This document shows, in pieces, positions 7,855 to 17,452 of a DNA stretch of 64,000 nt (position 1 is its first letter; the number at the start of each line of letters is the position of its first letter). Position numbers and translations under genes: made by a program. Under the pieces are notes generated by a model that was given only the letters and a program-made list of their open reading frames with translations, was not told the DNA's origin and did not search any database. The stretch comes from Provencibacterium sp. (GTDB lineage: Bacteria; Bacillota; Clostridia; Oscillospirales; Ruminococcaceae): positions 37,298 to 101,297 of the forward strand of contig JAAWAN010000026.1 of the NCBI GenBank assembly GCA_022792175.1, written 5' to 3'.

Positions 7855-8628
7855 CTAAAAGCCCTCCTGGCCCTTTGGGGGCAGATAGCCCTCGATAATC
7901 TCCAGAATGCTGTCTTTGCAGATGTTGCCCCCGAGAAGAGAGCCGTCCGGCGAGACGCAGAGCGAGCGGATATCCGAGGGGTCCTGCTCGTAGGGGTTTG
8001 CAGGTGCCTTTTCCCCCTCGAAATATTCGCTGAGATAGGAAAGCGCATTGCCGCTCAGGAAGATGAGGTTGCCCTCCGAGGCGGGAATGCCCATCTCTTC
8101 AAACTCCCGCAGGATTTCGGCGGTCCTTTGGTCATAGGGGTTTTGCGCCTTTTCCCCTTTAAGCCAGGCGGGGTGCGCTTTTAGCAGGATGCCCTCGGCT
8201 TTTACCGCCCCGGCAAACGCCTTCACCGGCTGCAGGGGGATGCTCTCCTGATGAAACGCATCCACCGACAGAAGAACCGCATTCACGCCGCTTTCGGCAA
8301 GCCCCTTTGCAACCTCTTTGATTTTCTGAATATCCCGGCTGAAAAATCCGTTGGTGATGAGCTGCCTGCTGGGGATATTCATCTGCCTGGCGGCGGTATG
8401 GACTTTAAAGACCTCCTCCGGATAGAGCAGCGGCTCCCCGCCAAAGGTCATCAGCGAGCGGATGGCTGTTTTTTCGCAGAGCTGGCGGACCGCCCGGGCG
8501 GCCGCCTCCCCATCGATATGTCCGCCGCCCGCCGCATGCTCGCCCTGCGAGCAGTGCCTGCAGCGTCCGGTGCAGGCGAGGGTAATCAGAAATTCCAGGC
8601 GATTAAGGTTTTGCAGATACCGGTTCAT
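7855..8628 (-). CDS. radical SAM protein, 257 aa
   Basis: The cluster motif C19-x3-C23-x2-C26 (CTGRCRHC) is followed by FGGEPLLYPEEV, a GGE-type SAM-binding segment, and a TIM-barrel body. The C-terminus keeps only two cysteines (LCVSPDGSLLGGNICKD), suggesting at most a partial auxiliary cluster site related to SPASM-like proteins. It may modify a peptide or small molecule; there is no precursor peptide that I can recognise nearby. The start ATG follows GGAGCTGGG. The pairing with a P-loop kinase in one operon is the only clue to its role. Confidence 0.8.
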   Translation of the reverse strand: MNRYLQNLNRLEFLITLACTGRCRHCSQGEHAAGGGHIDGEAAARAVRQLCEKTAIRSLMTFGGEPLLYPEEVFKVHTAARQMNIPSRQLITNGFFSRDIQKIKEVAKGLAESGVNAVLLSVDAFHQESIPLQPVKAFAGAVKAEGILLKAHPAWLKGEKAQNPYDQRTAEILREFEEMGIPASEGNLIFLSGNALSYLSEYFEGEKAPANPYEQDPSDIRSLCVSPDGSLLGGNICKDSILEIIEGYLPPKGQEGF

Positions 8629-8687
8629 CCCAGCTCCTCCTTGCCGACTTCGTTTTCCGCTAAAAAAGCGGACGGGCTACCCGACAA

Positions 8688-8736
8688 AAAACGGCCCCGG
8701 CGCAGCCTCTTTTGAAAGCGGAGGCCGCATCGGGGC
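8688..8736 (-). terminator. terminator of the hrcA-grpE-dnaK-dnaJ operon
   Basis: On the minus strand, just past the dnaJ stop, AGCCCCGATGCGGCCTC and GAGGCTGCGCCGGGGC form an imperfect long stem followed by CCGTTTTTTG. Position and U tract fit a rho-independent terminator. Confidence 0.85.
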
Positions 8737-8752
8737 TAAAGAAAGAAGGGGG

Positions 8753-9907
8753 TCAGCTCATTATATCCTTCAGCTTGTCGAAAAAGCCCTTGCGTTTTTC
8801 ATAGTTGCGGTCGTTCATCAGCTTTTCAAAGTCGCGCAGCGCATCCTTCTGCTTGCCGGACATGTTTTTGGGCACTTCGATGTTCACCCGCACATACTGG
8901 TCGCCCCGTCCGCGGCCGCCGACATATTGAATGCCCTTGTTGCGCAGCCGGAAAACGGTGCCCGGCTGGGTGCCGTCCGGCACGTTGTAGCTGACCTTGC
9001 CGTCAATAGTGGGAACGGTAATCTCATCGCCGAGCGCGGCCTGGGCAAAGGTGAGCGGGATATCACACCAGACATCGAACCCGTCGCGCTCAAAAAGCGG
9101 GTCGGGCCGCACTGAAACGGTGATGTTGACATCTCCCGCCGGGCCGCCGTTAAGGCCGCTGTCTCCCTGCCCGCGCAGTACAAAGGTCTGCCCGTCGTCG
9201 ATACCGGCCGGGACGCTGACCTCCAGCTTTTTCTGGCGGCGCACCCGGCCGAGCCCGCGGCAGTCGGGACAGGGCTGGGTGATAATTTTGCCCTTGCCGG
9301 AGCACTTCGAACAGGGCTTCACTGTTTGAATAACGCCGAGCGGCGTGCGCTGGGAAACGCGCACCTGGCCGCTGCCGCCGCATTCTGAGCAGGTTTCGGC
9401 ATGCGAGCCAGCCTTCGCGCCGGTTCCTGAGCAGGCGGAGCACTGCTCAAGATGCGGAACGCTGACCTCCTTTTTGCACCCCTTGGCAGCCTCCATAAAG
9501 GTGAGCGCGAGGCTGATGCTCACATTGTTGCCGCGGATGGGCGCATTAGGATCGCGCGTGCGGGTGGAGCCGCCGAAGCCGAAGCCGCCTCCGAAAAAGC
9601 TGTCAAAAATATCGCCGATATCGCCGAAATCAAAGCCGCCGGTGCCATAGGCCGCGCCGCCGCCCCCGCCATAGCTCGGATCAACGCCCGCATGGCCGAA
9701 CTGATCGTAGCGCGCGCGCTTCTGGGAATCGGAGAGCACCTCATAGGCCTCGTTTACTTCTTTAAAATGGGCCTCCGCTTCCTTATCGCCGGGATTCAAA
9801 TCGGGATGGTATTTTTTGGCCATCTGCCGGTAAGCCTTTTTCAGCTCATCCTCTGAGCAGCCCTTAGATACACCGAGCACCTCATAATAATCTCTCTTGT
9901 CCGGCAA
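8753..9907 (-). CDS. dnaJ: chaperone protein DnaJ
   Basis: The 384-residue Hsp40 has an N-terminal J domain with HPD at 34-36, a Gly/Phe-rich linker (about 80-115), four zinc-finger repeats CxxCxGxG ([32 protein letters not shown]) and the C-terminal substrate-binding barrels. It stimulates DnaK ATPase and delivers unfolded clients. The start codon is TTG (9907-9905) behind AGAGGGTGA; there is no in-frame ATG that keeps the J domain. It is the last gene of the heat-shock operon. Confidence 0.97.
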   Translation of the reverse strand: MPDKRDYYEVLGVSKGCSEDELKKAYRQMAKKYHPDLNPGDKEAEAHFKEVNEAYEVLSDSQKRARYDQFGHAGVDPSYGGGGGAAYGTGGFDFGDIGDIFDSFFGGGFGFGGSTRTRDPNAPIRGNNVSISLALTFMEAAKGCKKEVSVPHLEQCSACSGTGAKAGSHAETCSECGGSGQVRVSQRTPLGVIQTVKPCSKCSGKGKIITQPCPDCRGLGRVRRQKKLEVSVPAGIDDGQTFVLRGQGDSGLNGGPAGDVNITVSVRPDPLFERDGFDVWCDIPLTFAQAALGDEITVPTIDGKVSYNVPDGTQPGTVFRLRNKGIQYVGGRGRGDQYVRVNIEVPKNMSGKQKDALRDFEKLMNDRNYEKRKGFFDKLKDIMS

Positions 9908-10065
9908 GGTATCACCCTCTCGTTACCAATTTAAGTCTGGATGGGCCTGTCAACATGCCCTTTGATTTTAAAAAAATTGCGTTTTTATCCGGCCGCGGCA
10001 CAGAGCCCCGACCGGGTTTTGAAAACCCCTTTTCAGCAAAAGACACAGCCGCGCCCTTTACCCCA

Positions 10066-10106
10066 AAGAAGAGGGGAAGGGGTATTGCGCCCCGTCCCCT
10101 CTCTCA
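10066..10106 (-). terminator. weak hairpin between dnaK and dnaJ
   Basis: On the minus strand AGAGGGGACGGGG and CCCCTTCCCCTCT can pair after the dnaK stop, followed by TCTTTGGGG. The missing U run suggests an mRNA-processing or stability element, or a leaky terminator that lowers dnaJ relative to dnaK. The rest of the 208-base gap holds no gene. Confidence 0.4.
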
Positions 10107-10115
10107 GGCATGTCT

Positions 10116-11963
10116 TTATTTGCTGTCATCTACCTCGCGGAAGTCGGCATCCACATAGCCGTCGTCCCCGCTGCTGCCGCCCATATCCGGGCCGGGTCCG
10201 GCCTGCGGATCCTCTGCGCCCGGCTGCGGGCCGGCCTGCTTATACAGCTTTTCGCTCAGCTCATAGAAGGATTTCTGCAGCTCATCCGAGCGGGATTTGA
10301 TGGCGTCGGCATCATCGCCCTTGAGCGCTTCCCTGAGCGCATCAATCTTGCCGTTTACCTCGCTCTTCTCGCTTTCGGAGAGCTTGTCGCCGAGGTCGGA
10401 AACGGTCTTTTCGCACTGATAGCAGAGCTGTTCGGCGTTGTTGCGGGTTTCGACCGCCTCGCGGTTTTTCTTATCCTCTTCGGCAAACTGCTCCGCTTCC
10501 TTGACGGCGCGCTCGATATCATCCTTCGACATGTTGGTCGAGGAGGTGATGGTGATATTCTGCTCCTTGCCGGTGCCGAGGTCTTTGGCCGAAACATGAA
10601 CGATGCCGTTCGCATCAATATCAAAGGTGACCTCAATCTGAGGAACGCCGCGGCGGGCAGGGGCGATTCCGTCGAGGTGGAACATGCCGAGCGTCTTGTT
10701 GTCGCGGGCCATTTCGCGTTCGCCCTGCAGCACATGCACCTCAACCGAGGTCTGGTTATCAGCAGCGGTCGAGAAAATCTGCGATTTCTTGGTCGGGATG
10801 GTGGTGTTGCGGTCAATGATTTTGGTGAAGACGCCGCCGAGCGTTTCAATGCCGAGGGAGAGCGGGGTTACATCGAGCAGCAGCAGACCCTTGACATCGC
10901 CGCCGAGAACGCCGGCCTGGATGGCCGCGCCGACAGCGACGCATTCATCCGGATTGATGCCCTTGAAGGGGTCCTTGCCGGTGATGCCCTTGACCGCCTC
11001 CTGAACGGCGGGGATACGCGAGGAGCCGCCCACCAGCAGAATCTTGTTGAGGTCGGAGGCGGAAACACCCGCATCGCTCATCGCGCGGCGGACCGGGCCC
11101 ATCGTCGCCTCCACGAGATCGGCAGTCAGCTCATTGAACTTCGCGCGGGTGAGGGTGATATCGAGGTGCTTCGGGCCGGTGGCGTCGGCCGTGATGAAGG
11201 GGAGATTGATGTTGGCGGTGGTCATGCCAGAGAGTTCAATTTTTGCCTTCTCGGCCGCCTCCTTGAGGCGCTGCATGGCCATTTTATCCTGCGAGAGGTC
11301 GATGCCGTTCGACTTTTTGAATTCGGCAACCAGGTAGTTTATCACCCGCTCATCGAAATCGTCGCCGCCCAGGCGGTTGTTGCCGGCAGTTGCGAGAACC
11401 TCCTGAACGCCGTCGCCCATCTCGATAATCGAAACGTCGAAGGTGCCGCCGCCCAGGTCGTAGACCATAATCTTCTGGTCCTGTTCCTTTTCAATGCCAT
11501 AGGCCAGTGCGGCCGCGGTCGGCTCGTTGATGATGCGCTTAACATCGAGCCCGGCGATGCGTCCGGCATCCTTGGTGGCCTGGCGCTGGGCATCGGTGAA
11601 GTAGGCGGGGACGGTGATGACCGCTTCGCTCACCGTTTCACCGAGATAGGCCTCTGCATCGCTCTTGAGCTTCTGCAGAATCATGGCGGAAATTTCCTGC
11701 GGAGTGAATTTCTTGTTGTCGATGGCGACATGGTAATCGGAGCCCATGTGGCGCTTGATGGACATCACCGTGCGGTCCGGGTTGGTGATGGCCTGCCGCT
11801 TGGCGACGGTGCCGGTCATCCGCTCGCCCTCTTTGGAGAAGGCGACAACCGAGGGGGTCGTGCGCGCCCCTTCGGGGTTTGCGATAACGACGGCCTCGCC
11901 GCCCTCCATCACGGCAACACAGCTATTGGTAGTACCCAGGTCGATACCAATGATTTTTCCCAT
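10116..11963 (-). CDS. dnaK: molecular chaperone DnaK (Hsp70)
   Basis: The 615-residue protein begins with the phosphate-binding loop [14 protein letters not shown], has the ATPase signatures [11 protein letters not shown] and [15 protein letters not shown], the linker [15 protein letters not shown] and a substrate-binding domain ending in an acidic EEVD-less bacterial tail ([11 protein letters not shown]). Start ATG 11963 has CGGGAGG upstream. It acts with DnaJ and GrpE in the cytosol. Third gene of the CIRCE-controlled operon. Confidence 0.98.
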   Translation of the reverse strand: MGKIIGIDLGTTNSCVAVMEGGEAVVIANPEGARTTPSVVAFSKEGERMTGTVAKRQAITNPDRTVMSIKRHMGSDYHVAIDNKKFTPQEISAMILQKLKSDAEAYLGETVSEAVITVPAYFTDAQRQATKDAGRIAGLDVKRIINEPTAAALAYGIEKEQDQKIMVYDLGGGTFDVSIIEMGDGVQEVLATAGNNRLGGDDFDERVINYLVAEFKKSNGIDLSQDKMAMQRLKEAAEKAKIELSGMTTANINLPFITADATGPKHLDITLTRAKFNELTADLVEATMGPVRRAMSDAGVSASDLNKILLVGGSSRIPAVQEAVKGITGKDPFKGINPDECVAVGAAIQAGVLGGDVKGLLLLDVTPLSLGIETLGGVFTKIIDRNTTIPTKKSQIFSTAADNQTSVEVHVLQGEREMARDNKTLGMFHLDGIAPARRGVPQIEVTFDIDANGIVHVSAKDLGTGKEQNITITSSTNMSKDDIERAVKEAEQFAEEDKKNREAVETRNNAEQLCYQCEKTVSDLGDKLSESEKSEVNGKIDALREALKGDDADAIKSRSDELQKSFYELSEKLYKQAGPQPGAEDPQAGPGPDMGGSSGDDGYVDADFREVDDSK

Positions 11964-12031
11964 AGTAAAAAAACCTCCCGATTTATCAATTCGATGTTTT
12001 TATAGAATAAGACTTATCTGTTTTGGCCGTT

Positions 12032-12586
12032 TCAGTTGGCAACCGTTACCATCGCGTAGCGGATAACCCGGTCGCCGATGCGGTAGCCCTTCTGCAGCAC
12101 CGCCGAAACCACGTTTTCACCGAGTGAATCATCCTCAACGTGCATGACGGCGTTGTGCAGGTTGGCATCAAAGGGATCGCCTGCCGCGCCGATTTCCTCC
12201 ACCTTGAGATCCTTTAAAGTAGCAAGCAGGCTGTCGTAGATCATAACAATGCCCTTTTTGAATTCGGCATCGGCGCACTCAAAGGCGAGCGCCCGCTCAA
12301 AGCTGTCTACAACCGGGAGAAATTTCTCCACTGTTCCCGCTACTGCCGAGGGATAAACCGCTTCCTTCTCGCGCTGGCTGCGTTTGCGGAAGTTGTCGTA
12401 TTCGGCGAGCGTGCGCAGGTAGCGGTCGTTGAGCGCATCGTATTTTCTGCGCCGCAGCTCCTCGAGTTCGTCCTCCTTCTTTTCCGGCTTCTCTTCGGCA
12501 GCCGGGGTCTCCCCGGCTGCCGGCTCTTCCACTTCAGCGGCCGGCTCCTCCGGCAGAATCTCCTCCTGTTTTTCCTTTTCGTTCAA
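12032..12586 (-). CDS. grpE: nucleotide exchange factor GrpE
   Basis: The 184-residue protein has a very acidic, Glu/Ala/Pro-rich first 45 residues, a long coiled coil and a C-terminal beta domain with VGDPFDANLHNAVM-like sequence (GAAGDPFDANLHNAVMHVED), the GrpE hallmark. It releases ADP from DnaK. The ORF begins at TTG 12586 with AAGGGG about 10 bases upstream. It lies between hrcA and dnaK. Confidence 0.95.
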   Translation of the reverse strand: MNEKEKQEEILPEEPAAEVEEPAAGETPAAEEKPEKKEDELEELRRRKYDALNDRYLRTLAEYDNFRKRSQREKEAVYPSAVAGTVEKFLPVVDSFERALAFECADAEFKKGIVMIYDSLLATLKDLKVEEIGAAGDPFDANLHNAVMHVEDDSLGENVVSAVLQKGYRIGDRVIRYAMVTVAN

Positions 12587-12671
12587 CTGCTTTATTCCCC
12601 TTTCGTCTGCTGGGGGGCTGCCCCTGCGGCCTTACCGCGCTAACTATGAAATTCCCTCCGGCAGCCATTTT

Positions 12672-13697
12672 CTAACGGCTGTAGGTATCCGAAAGGAGTT
12701 TGCCCAGCGTAGTTGCAAAATAAGCGAGATGCGGCATCAGCCGCGCATAATCGAGCCGCACCGGGCCGATGACGCAGATAGCGCCCACGCTGTCATCGGT
12801 AATGCGGTAATGGGCGACAATCACCGAGCAGCGGCAGAGCTCCTGCTCACGGTTCTCCTTGCCAATCATCACCCGGATAGCCTCCTCATCCGAGCAGAGG
12901 ACCGAACGCATGCGTTCGCGGGAGGAGAGAAGATTAAACAGGTCATAGGCCGAGTTCCAGAGCTCGGGATAGGAGAGCAGGTTCCCCTCCCCGCTGTGGC
13001 AGTAGGGCCCATCGAAAATTTCCTTGCACAGCTCGAAGATGGCGGCCAAAAGCGGCGTAAACAGCCGCGAATATTCGCCCATCGAAACGGCGACCGCGTT
13101 GATGAAGCTGAGTGAAACCTCATAGAGTGAGCGCCCGCTCAGCCGGGAGTTGGCAAACTTGGTGAAAAACCCGCAGATGTCCGGCGTTACCCGAAAATCC
13201 ACCCGGCAGATTTTGCTTTTGATAACCCCGTTGTTGGCCAGCACCATGATAACCACCGTTCGCTCGTCGGCAGGGATAAGCTCCACCCGCCCGACATAGA
13301 CGCTTTTGGCGGTAATCGTGGTGGCGGCGGCCGCGCAGCCGGTATACTCTGCCAGCCGCTCGGTCGCATCGGCGATCAGCCGGTCAGGGTCGGGGTCGCC
13401 GACGTTAAAGCAGGCATCCAGCTCATCGCGCTCTCGGGGGGAAAGGATTTCGGGAGCCATCAGCCGGTCGATATAGACGCGGTAGCCCAGATGGGAAGGG
13501 ACCCTTCCCGCCGAGGTATGCGGCTGCTCCAGAAGCCCCATATCAAACAGGGCGCTCATTTCGTTGCGCACAGTCGCCGGGGAAACGGTGATGCCCTCCA
13601 TCGTGCAGACGGTCTTGCTGCCGACAGGCTCCCCTGAACGGATATACTGCATGACGATGGCAGCCAGGATTTTCAGCTTTCGTTCATCCAGTTCCAC
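12672..13697 (-). CDS. hrcA: heat-inducible transcription repressor HrcA
   Basis: HrcA binds CIRCE and represses class I heat-shock genes. Visible features are the N-terminal winged helix (LDERKLKILAAIVMQYIRSGEPVGSKTV...TVRNEMSALFDMGLLEQPHTSAGRVPSHLGYRVYID) and the GAF-like C-terminal domain. I start at GTG 13697 (product begins MELDERKL, as in relatives) because GAAGG lies 7 bases upstream; an in-frame ATG at 13715 adds six residues but has no Shine-Dalgarno. It is the first gene after the CIRCE, so it is autoregulated. Confidence 0.95.
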   Translation of the reverse strand: MELDERKLKILAAIVMQYIRSGEPVGSKTVCTMEGITVSPATVRNEMSALFDMGLLEQPHTSAGRVPSHLGYRVYIDRLMAPEILSPRERDELDACFNVGDPDPDRLIADATERLAEYTGCAAAATTITAKSVYVGRVELIPADERTVVIMVLANNGVIKSKICRVDFRVTPDICGFFTKFANSRLSGRSLYEVSLSFINAVAVSMGEYSRLFTPLLAAIFELCKEIFDGPYCHSGEGNLLSYPELWNSAYDLFNLLSSRERMRSVLCSDEEAIRVMIGKENREQELCRCSVIVAHYRITDDSVGAICVIGPVRLDYARLMPHLAYFATTLGKLLSDTYSR

Positions 13698-13724
13698 CGC
13701 CGCGCCTTCTTTCATTTTTCTGTT

Positions 13725-13751
13725 TTAGCACTCATGTATCTCGAGTGCTAA
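13725..13751. promoter_or_regulatory. CIRCE operator
   Basis: TTAGCACTC, nine bases, GAGTGCTAA: a perfect match to the HrcA-binding CIRCE element. It lies at the expected transcription start of the hrcA operon, directly downstream of the -10. Confidence 0.98.
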
Positions 13752-13755
13752 ATAT

Positions 13756-13784
13756 AATGTATCACGCGCTTTCGGGATTGTCAA
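13756..13784 (-). promoter_or_regulatory. promoter of hrcA-grpE-dnaK-dnaJ
   Basis: Minus-strand TTGACA (13784-13779), 17-base spacer, TACATT (13761-13756), followed immediately by CIRCE. A TATATT string five bases downstream is an alternative -10 with poor spacing. Confidence 0.8.
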
Positions 13785-13982
13785 GAGGCTTCATAATTTA
13801 TTTACATAATCCTGGGATTTTCCCTTCAGGCTTCTGCCGGCTCATCCGGAAAAGCGGTATTTTTGGCTTGACAGCCGGGCGGGATGCTGGGATAATCGAA
13901 GATATGGAAAGTCTTTTTCCCGGCCGCTGCGGGCGCCTCAGGGAGAGGGCCGCAGCCGCAAGTTTTTTGGAATGGAGAACCG

Positions 13983-14786
13983 ATGAAAATGCATATAGGA
14001 GTATCGACTGCCTGCTTTTATCCCGCCCCTACCGAAGAGGCGCTGCTGCTGGCTGCGCATTCAGGCGCACCCTGCACGGAAATTTTTATCAATGCCGATT
14101 CGGAGTTTCGCCCCGGTTTTTTTGACCGGCTGGCAGCCTCTGCCAGGGAAAGCGGGATAGAGGTCGTTTCCATCCATCCCTTTACCTCGGGGATGGAGCC
14201 CATTTTATTTTTTTCCGATTACCCCCGGCGGATGCAGGATGGGCTGGAGATGTACCGCCGCTTTTTCGGGCTGGCCGCCCGCATCGGCGCGCGCTATTTT
14301 GTGCTGCATGGCGCACGCGCCGAGTCGGCACTGCCGGATGAGGAGCTTTTCGAGCGGTTTATGATGCTGCGCCGGCTGGCCGCCGGGGAGGGGGTGCGGC
14401 TGCTGCAGGAGAATGTTGCCCGCTGCAAAAGCCGATCTCCTGATTTTATCCAAAAAATGCGCGACTGCCTGGGCGGGGAGGCAGAATTTGTGCTGGACAC
14501 CAAGCAGGCGCTGCGCTCGGGTGTTTCTATCGAGGAGATGCGCCGGGCGATGGGGGAGGGCCTGCGGCATGTGCATATCAGCGACTGCAGCGCGCAGAAG
14601 GACTGTGTACTCCCCGGCAGGGGGCAGCTGGATATTGCCGGCTTTTCCCGGCTGCTTTCCGGGAGCGGCTATCAGGGGGATGTGATGCTGGAGGTTTATC
14701 GGGACAGCTACGATGAGGTGCAGGAGCTGTTTTCCTCCTATCGCTATCTGGCCGGGCAGATGCGGCAGGGAGAAGAGGTTTTTTAG
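13983..14786 (+). CDS. sugar phosphate isomerase/epimerase-like TIM barrel protein
   Basis: The 267-residue protein belongs to the xylose-isomerase-like TIM barrel (AP endonuclease 2) superfamily: strands ending in metal-ligand-like residues HPF, VLHGA, LQENV, VLDTK, VHISD and LEVYRD are seen in order. Such proteins isomerise sugars or act as endonuclease IV relatives; here the substrate is unknown. Start ATG follows GGAATGGAGAACCG. It is a single-gene unit between the heat-shock operon and nrdR. Two other proteins of this superfamily lie at 41191 and 42058. Confidence 0.75.
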   Translation: MKMHIGVSTACFYPAPTEEALLLAAHSGAPCTEIFINADSEFRPGFFDRLAASARESGIEVVSIHPFTSGMEPILFFSDYPRRMQDGLEMYRRFFGLAARIGARYFVLHGARAESALPDEELFERFMMLRRLAAGEGVRLLQENVARCKSRSPDFIQKMRDCLGGEAEFVLDTKQALRSGVSIEEMRRAMGEGLRHVHISDCSAQKDCVLPGRGQLDIAGFSRLLSGSGYQGDVMLEVYRDSYDEVQELFSSYRYLAGQMRQGEEVF

Positions 14787-14860
14787 CAAAGCCGGGTGTT
14801 CTTTTGAGAGAAAAAGGGGACAAAACCCGCTTGTTTTCCGGAATTTTTTAGCAGTTCGGG

Positions 14861-14889
14861 TTGTATAACCGGGCGGAAAATGCTATGAT
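14861..14889 (+). promoter_or_regulatory. promoter upstream of nrdR
   Basis: TTGTAT (14861-14866), 17 bases, TATGAT (14884-14889). Transcription from here gives an untranslated leader of about 250 bases before nrdR. The leader contains a GGCCGCC-GAA-GGCGGCC hairpin (near 14990-15010) and a TTTCAGCCGCT/AGCGGTTGAAA hairpin (near 15050-15085) but no U-run terminator and no riboswitch I can name. Confidence 0.6.
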
Positions 14890-15148
14890 ATAATTAAGTA
14901 AATTCAAAATAGCAGCGCCGTTTTGAAGGGCAGGCACAGCCCGCCGGCAGAGGGAATTCACCGGATTTCAGGGCGTCTTTTCAATCAGGGCCGCCGAAGG
15001 CGGCCTGTTACAAGAGTAAACGCCGGCAGCATTTGAAAAGAATGCGGTTTCTTTTCAGCCGCTCTGGTTATAAAGCGGTTGAAAAAAGTCAAGGCCAAAC
15101 AGCAGCCGGTGCCGCAGACCCTTACATCAGCATGAAGGAGGAAAGCGG

Positions 15149-15613
15149 ATGAAGTGTCCCTATTGTTTTTATCAGGAAAGCAAGGTGGTTGATTCCCGGC
15201 CGACCGATGAGGGGGAGCGCATTCGCCGCCGGAGGGAATGCCTGAGCTGCGGCAAACGTTTTACCACCTATGAGGTGATAGAAACAACGCCGCTGATGGT
15301 CGTGAAAAAGGACCGATCCCGCGAGCAGTTTAACCGGGAAAAGCTGTTGACCGGTCTGTTGCGCGCGTGCGAAAAGCGGCCTGTTTCGCTCAAAACGCTG
15401 GAAGGCGTCGTCGACGACATCGAGCTTTCGCTGCAAAATTCCCTGGAACGCGAGGTCTGTACCGAAAAAATCGGTGAGATGGCCATAGAGCGCCTCAAGG
15501 GGATCGATGAGGTTGCCTATGTGCGCTTCGCCTCGGTCTATCGCCAGTTTAAGGATATTCACTCTTTTATGGAAGAGCTTAACGCAATCCTGCGGACAAA
15601 AGAACAGGATTGA
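15149..15613 (+). CDS. nrdR: transcriptional repressor NrdR
   Basis: NrdR represses ribonucleotide reductase genes by binding tandem or single NrdR boxes in a (d)ATP-dependent way. The 154-residue protein has the N-terminal zinc ribbon (C3, C6, C31, C34) and an ATP-cone domain (about 49-139). AAGGAGGAAAGCGG precedes the ATG. It is followed 15 bases later by a MarR-type gene. A matching box lies over the nrdJ promoter at 45300-45315. Confidence 0.97.
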   Translation: MKCPYCFYQESKVVDSRPTDEGERIRRRRECLSCGKRFTTYEVIETTPLMVVKKDRSREQFNREKLLTGLLRACEKRPVSLKTLEGVVDDIELSLQNSLEREVCTEKIGEMAIERLKGIDEVAYVRFASVYRQFKDIHSFMEELNAILRTKEQD

Positions 15614-15628
15614 TCAAAGGAGCTGCAG

Positions 15629-16108
15629 ATGGAGCAAGCAACCACAAACGAACGCACCGTTTTTACCTTTATGGTTTTGACGCACGAGAAGCTGCTCAAG
15701 CCCTATATGGATCACTTTCGGGAAACGCTTAGCCCCATGCAGCTGAGCGTTTTGGGGCTGCTTGAGGCCTATGGAATGATGTCGATGACCGAGCTCTCGG
15801 AAAAGCTGCACACCACCCGCCAGCAGATGACACAGATTGTGGCGCGCCTGTTTGATATCGGCGTTGTAGAGCGCCATCCGGATGAAAGGGACCGCCGGCT
15901 AATCAAGATACGGCCGACCGAGAAGGCACAGGCGCTGCTTACAGAGGGCGCGCGCAGCTTTGTTCGGGAGGTGCTCGGCATGGCCGGAAGGCTGGGGGAG
16001 GATGAGCAGCAGCTGCTGCGGGCAATGGAAACAGCCAACCGAATTCTGCCGCGCCTGACGAACGGCGCTGTGGAGTCCGGCGGCTCCTCCTGCATCCCCG
16101 GAGAGTGA
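15629..16108 (+). CDS. MarR family transcriptional regulator
   Basis: The 159-residue protein has the MarR winged helix: LSPMQLSVLGLLEAYGMMSMTELSEKLHTTRQQMTQIVARLFDIGVVERHPDERDRRLIKI, with the conserved DxRD wing (DERDRR) and flanking dimerisation helices. It probably responds to a small ligand or oxidant. AAAGGAGCTGCAG precedes the ATG. Cotranscribed with nrdR; the functional link, if any, is unknown. Confidence 0.88.
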   Translation: MEQATTNERTVFTFMVLTHEKLLKPYMDHFRETLSPMQLSVLGLLEAYGMMSMTELSEKLHTTRQQMTQIVARLFDIGVVERHPDERDRRLIKIRPTEKAQALLTEGARSFVREVLGMAGRLGEDEQQLLRAMETANRILPRLTNGAVESGGSSCIPGE

Positions 16109-16180
16109 GAGGCTTTCCGGCCCGCTTTTTGCGCGGCTGTGCGGCCGGAATTTCTGGCCTCCTTTTATGAAAAATCATTT

Positions 16181-16226
16181 AAACAGCGCTCCGGCAGGTA
16201 TTGAACCCCGCTGGAGCGCTGTTTTT
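16181..16226. terminator. bidirectional terminator
   Basis: AAACAGCGCTCC and GGAGCGCTGTTTTT form a 12-bp stem around a 20-base loop, with a T run on the plus strand. It ends nrdR-marR from the left and tag from the right. Confidence 0.85.
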
Positions 16227-16271
16227 CTGCCGCCTTTTTTATTCTGAGGAAGGGTAAAAAAATATTCCGCT

Positions 16272-16835
16272 TTATTCCTCCCGGTGCTCCAGAAAACATC
16301 CTGTTTCATGGGAATAGATAACCCCCACTGCCTGCAGATAGGCATAAATAATGGTGGTGCCCACAAATTTCATCCCGCGCTTTTTAAGGTCTTTGGACAG
16401 CGCATCGGAGAGCGGCGAAGAGCTTTTGCCCTTTTCGTAGAGGACGCGGCCCTCTGTCCAGCGCCAGAGATAGGCCTGAAAGCTTCCGAATTCCCGCTGA
16501 ATCTCCAAAAACACCCGGGCGTTTATCACTGCCGCCCGGATTTTCAGGCGGTTGCGGATAATACAGGGATTATTCTGCAGGGCATTCAGCTTCTCCTCCC
16601 CGTAGGCGCAGACGGCCTTTGGGTCAAAGCCATCAAAGGCCTGGCGAAATGCTTCCCATTTGTTCAGAACGCATTCCCAGGACAGGCCCGCCTGAAAATT
16701 TTCTAAAATCAGCATCTCAAAGAGCTTTTTGTCCTCAAAAACCGGTACGCCCCATTCACAGTCATGATAGTGGATATAGCGGGGATTGGCGGGGTTCGCC
16801 CAGCAGCACCGCTTTTTCCCGTCCGCCCATTTCAT
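16272..16835 (-). CDS. tag: DNA-3-methyladenine glycosylase I
   Basis: The 187-residue enzyme removes 3-methyladenine from alkylated DNA. It shows the family signatures CCWANPANPRYIHYHDCEWG at the N-terminus, LENFQAGLSWECVLNKWEAFRQAF, and the C-terminal zinc-site region with H and C in YSHETGCFLEH. Length fits. It is the third gene of an alkylation-repair cluster (short MGMT-like protein, Ogt, Tag). Confidence 0.93.
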   Translation of the reverse strand: MKWADGKKRCCWANPANPRYIHYHDCEWGVPVFEDKKLFEMLILENFQAGLSWECVLNKWEAFRQAFDGFDPKAVCAYGEEKLNALQNNPCIIRNRLKIRAAVINARVFLEIQREFGSFQAYLWRWTEGRVLYEKGKSSSPLSDALSKDLKKRGMKFVGTTIIYAYLQAVGVIYSHETGCFLEHREE

Positions 16836-16900
16836 TTTTTGAAAGCTCCTCTCCTTTATGTGGCCCTTTGCGGCCGTTATGCGATAGATACCGGCGCCTG

Positions 16901-17440
16901 TTAAAGGGCCGTGCCCTTTTTGGGAAGAAAAAACGGCCGCATATCCACTCCCTCATGGGTGAGAAGGCAGACCTTTTTCTGCAGGCCGCCCGCATAGCCG
17001 GTCAGGCTTCCGCGGCTGCCAACCACCCGGTGGCAGGGGATGATGATGGAAATGGGGTTGTGCCCTACGGCCCCGCCCACCGCCTGAGCGGACATATGGG
17101 CAAGGCCACGGCGGGCGGCTATTTTCTGCGCAATCTCCTGATAGGTCGTCGTTTGGCCGTAGGGGATTTCGCAGAGGATTTTAAAGACCTCCCGGCGAAA
17201 TTCGCTGCCTGCGGGCGCGAGAGGCAGTTCGCCGGCAGCGGGCCTTTCGCCCGCAAAATAGCGGTCGAGCCACCGTCTTGCCTGCAAAAGCAGGGGGGAA
17301 TCCGGCCGATTTTGGCATTCCTCCCGCAGCGAAGAAAAAAAGTATTTCTGCCCCTCTATCCAGAGTCCGGCCAGGGCGCCGTTCCTTTCGGCCAGCGTCA
17401 GCATGCCGACGGGGGAATCACATTGCAGCGTGTAAACCAT
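16901..17440 (-). CDS. ogt: methylated-DNA--[protein]-cysteine S-methyltransferase
   Basis: The 179-residue protein has the suicide-acceptor motif IPCHRVV with the active cysteine C136, preceded by the helix-turn-helix region YGQTTTYQEIAQKIA and followed by GSLTGYAGG. It takes alkyl groups from O6-alkylguanine onto its cysteine. GGAGAAGAGG lies directly before the ATG. It follows the short MGMT-like gene by 12 bases. Confidence 0.94.
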   Translation of the reverse strand: MVYTLQCDSPVGMLTLAERNGALAGLWIEGQKYFFSSLREECQNRPDSPLLLQARRWLDRYFAGERPAAGELPLAPAGSEFRREVFKILCEIPYGQTTTYQEIAQKIAARRGLAHMSAQAVGGAVGHNPISIIIPCHRVVGSRGSLTGYAGGLQKKVCLLTHEGVDMRPFFLPKKGTAL

Positions 17441-17452
17441 CCTCTTCTCCTT

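Noticed and set aside
10110..12005. 631-codon ORF on the plus strand across dnaK
   Set aside because: A well-known antisense artefact of GC-rich dnaK genes; no ribosome binding site and low-complexity composition. dnaK on the minus strand is certain.
14890..15148. Possible cobalamin riboswitch or 6S RNA upstream of nrdR
   Set aside because: No B12-box-like sequence and no long rod with a central bubble could be found.
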